This document shows, in pieces, positions 63,193 through 64,000 of a stretch of DNA of 64,000 bases. Within the stretch, counting starts at the first letter, position 1, and each line of letters starts with the position of its first letter. This stretch comes from CAWDDA01 sp963813345 (GTDB lineage: Bacteria > Acidobacteriota > Blastocatellia > RBC074): NCBI GenBank assembly GCA_963813345.1, contig CAWEYR010000011.1, forward strand, positions 62,001 to 126,000. Reading direction: 5' to 3'. Under the pieces are notes generated by a model. It saw only the letters and a list, made by a program, of their open reading frames with translations. It did no database searches and was not told where the DNA came from. A program made the position numbers and the translations under genes.

Positions 63193-64000
63193 CAGACATC
63201 CTCTCCGCCCTTTCCGGATGAACTGCTTCGGCAACGCTGGCAGCAAGTTTATCTACGTCGGCTTCGCTGGTATCGAATGAGGTAATCCATCTCACTTCGT
63301 TCTTCTCTTCGTTCCAGATGTAAAAGAAGTAATCCTCGAGCAATCTGTTGATCGCGCGGCGCTCGAACCGGGCGAACACTCCGTTTGCCTCAACCGGGCG
63401 AGCGATCTCGACACCCGGCAACTGACGTAGTTTCGCTTCGAGACGGGACGCCATCGCATTCGCGTGGCGCGCGTTGATGAGCCACAGATCGTCAGTCAAA
63501 AGCGCGGCAAACTGTGATGAGATAAACCGCATCTTGGAGGCCAGCTGCGTTGCCTGTTTTCGCAGAAATGCTGCTCGCCCGTGAAGCTCACGATTGAAGA
63601 TAACGACTGCCTCGCCGAACATCATCCCGTTCTTGGTTCCGCCAAAGCTCAGAAGGTCGACGCCGCAGTCGCGTGTAATCTCCCGGAGACCACAATCAAT
63701 ACTCGCCGCTGCATTGGCGATCCTCGCTCCATCAACGTGAAGGAATAATCCGTACCGGTGTGCCGTTTCTGCAAGCGCCGTAACCTCTTCGCGCTTGTAG
63801 ACGAGCCCAAGCTCATTTGACTGCGTAATGGAAACTACGCGGGGCTGGACGTGATGAATATTTCCGAGGCCGTGAATGTTGGCTTCAATATCCTCCGGCG
63901 TGAGCTTCCCATCGTCTTTCGGCAAATCAATAAGCTTGCACCCCAGGAACCGCTCACAGGCGCCGCACTCATCAGTGTTGATGTGCGAAGCATCGGCGCA
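63179..64000 (-). CDS. Low-specificity L-threonine aldolase, 3' part (partial)
   Basis: C-terminal part; the frame is open to the window edge (reads HINTDECGACERFLGCKL at the top). PLP Lys in LLSFGGTKNG, the Asp/Arg of VDGARIANAA, and ITQSNELGLVY match the threonine-aldolase/aromatic beta-eliminating lyase fold. Cleaves L-threonine or allo-threonine to glycine and acetaldehyde. It is the first visible gene of the minus-strand STAS-SET-NUDIX/MBL run. Confidence 0.87.
   Translation of the reverse strand, partial: CADASHINTDECGACERFLGCKLIDLPKDDGKLTPEDIEANIHGLGNIHHVQPRVVSITQSNELGLVYKREEVTALAETAHRYGLFLHVDGARIANAAASIDCGLREITRDCGVDLLSFGGTKNGMMFGEAVVIFNRELHGRAAFLRKQATQLASKMRFISSQFAALLTDDLWLINARHANAMASRLEAKLRQLPGVEIARPVEANGVFARFERRAINRLLEDYFFYIWNEEKNEVRWITSFDTSEADVDKLAASVAEAVHPERAERMSDGNR

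Noticed and set aside
1..64000. Programmed frameshifting or stop-codon recoding as the cause of the many frame changes
   Set aside because: Breaks occur in unrelated genes, in both directions, without shared slippery sites or downstream structures; indel error is simpler.

Overview
The window reads as chromosomal DNA of a soil-type bacterium, most likely Acidobacteriota (class Blastocatellia or a close relative). This is inferred from moderate GC, many exported hydrolases (S9, M24, amidohydrolases, GH29, abhydrolase), FHA and kinase proteins, a TonB receptor with a carboxypeptidase-like N-terminus, and many intergenic palindromes of recurrent families. No rRNA, tRNA, CRISPR array or intact insertion sequence was seen.

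Layout. 1-11.4 kb: partial SDR oxidoreductase, propeller/helical exported protein, a chimeric amino-acid permease, an exported methyltransferase-RidA fusion, a PvdQ-type acylase, a mannitol-1-phosphate dehydrogenase and an FHA-TPR-receiver protein. 11.4-12.05 kb: nested palindrome and a decayed REP-associated (Y1) transposase. 12.08-21.2 kb: the most unusual region, with four ATP-grasp enzymes (three overlapping by ATGA), an MFS carrier, a beta-propeller phytase, an FHA-pseudokinase and a second, related MFS carrier that may be fused to the pseudokinase. 21.2-28.8 kb: Tat-type protein, GMC oxidoreductase with a gluconate-dehydrogenase-like small subunit, TonB receptor. 28.8-44.6 kb (all minus strand): amidohydrolase, xylulokinase, FAH-family enzyme, sugar ABC permease and ATPase, two PPi-type phosphofructokinases, glycogen phosphorylase, glycine-zipper lipoprotein, S9 peptidase. 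44.7-57 kb: M24 peptidase, ybbA/ybbP-like ABC exporter divergent from tesA, beta-hydroxyacid dehydrogenase, D-aminoacylase, aquaporin with xthA, small proteins, esterase. 57-64 kb: 19-repeat ankyrin protein, alpha-L-fucosidase, and a minus-strand run of threonine aldolase, STAS, SET and NUDIX-MBL genes.

About twenty of roughly fifty protein genes are broken by single-base frame changes, often in short homopolymers, while the protein is well conserved on both sides. I read most of these as sequencing or assembly indels and report each as one gene with the approximate break. Three loci look more deeply altered: the permease at 2354-4201 (two divergent homologues joined in tandem), the transposase at 11.6-12.05 kb, and the kinase/MFS region at 18.6-21.1 kb.

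The best candidate for an undescribed system is 12,078-21,118. Four paralogous ATP-grasp enzymes keep their Mg-binding residues and, in three of them, a C-terminal N-x-FPG-(F/Y)-KG-(V/I)-P motif resembling inositol phosphate ITPK kinases as well as RimK ligases. They sit with an exporter and a phytase. Either an ATP-grasp-made peptide or amide product with export, or inositol-phosphate metabolism, is plausible; the sequence alone does not decide.
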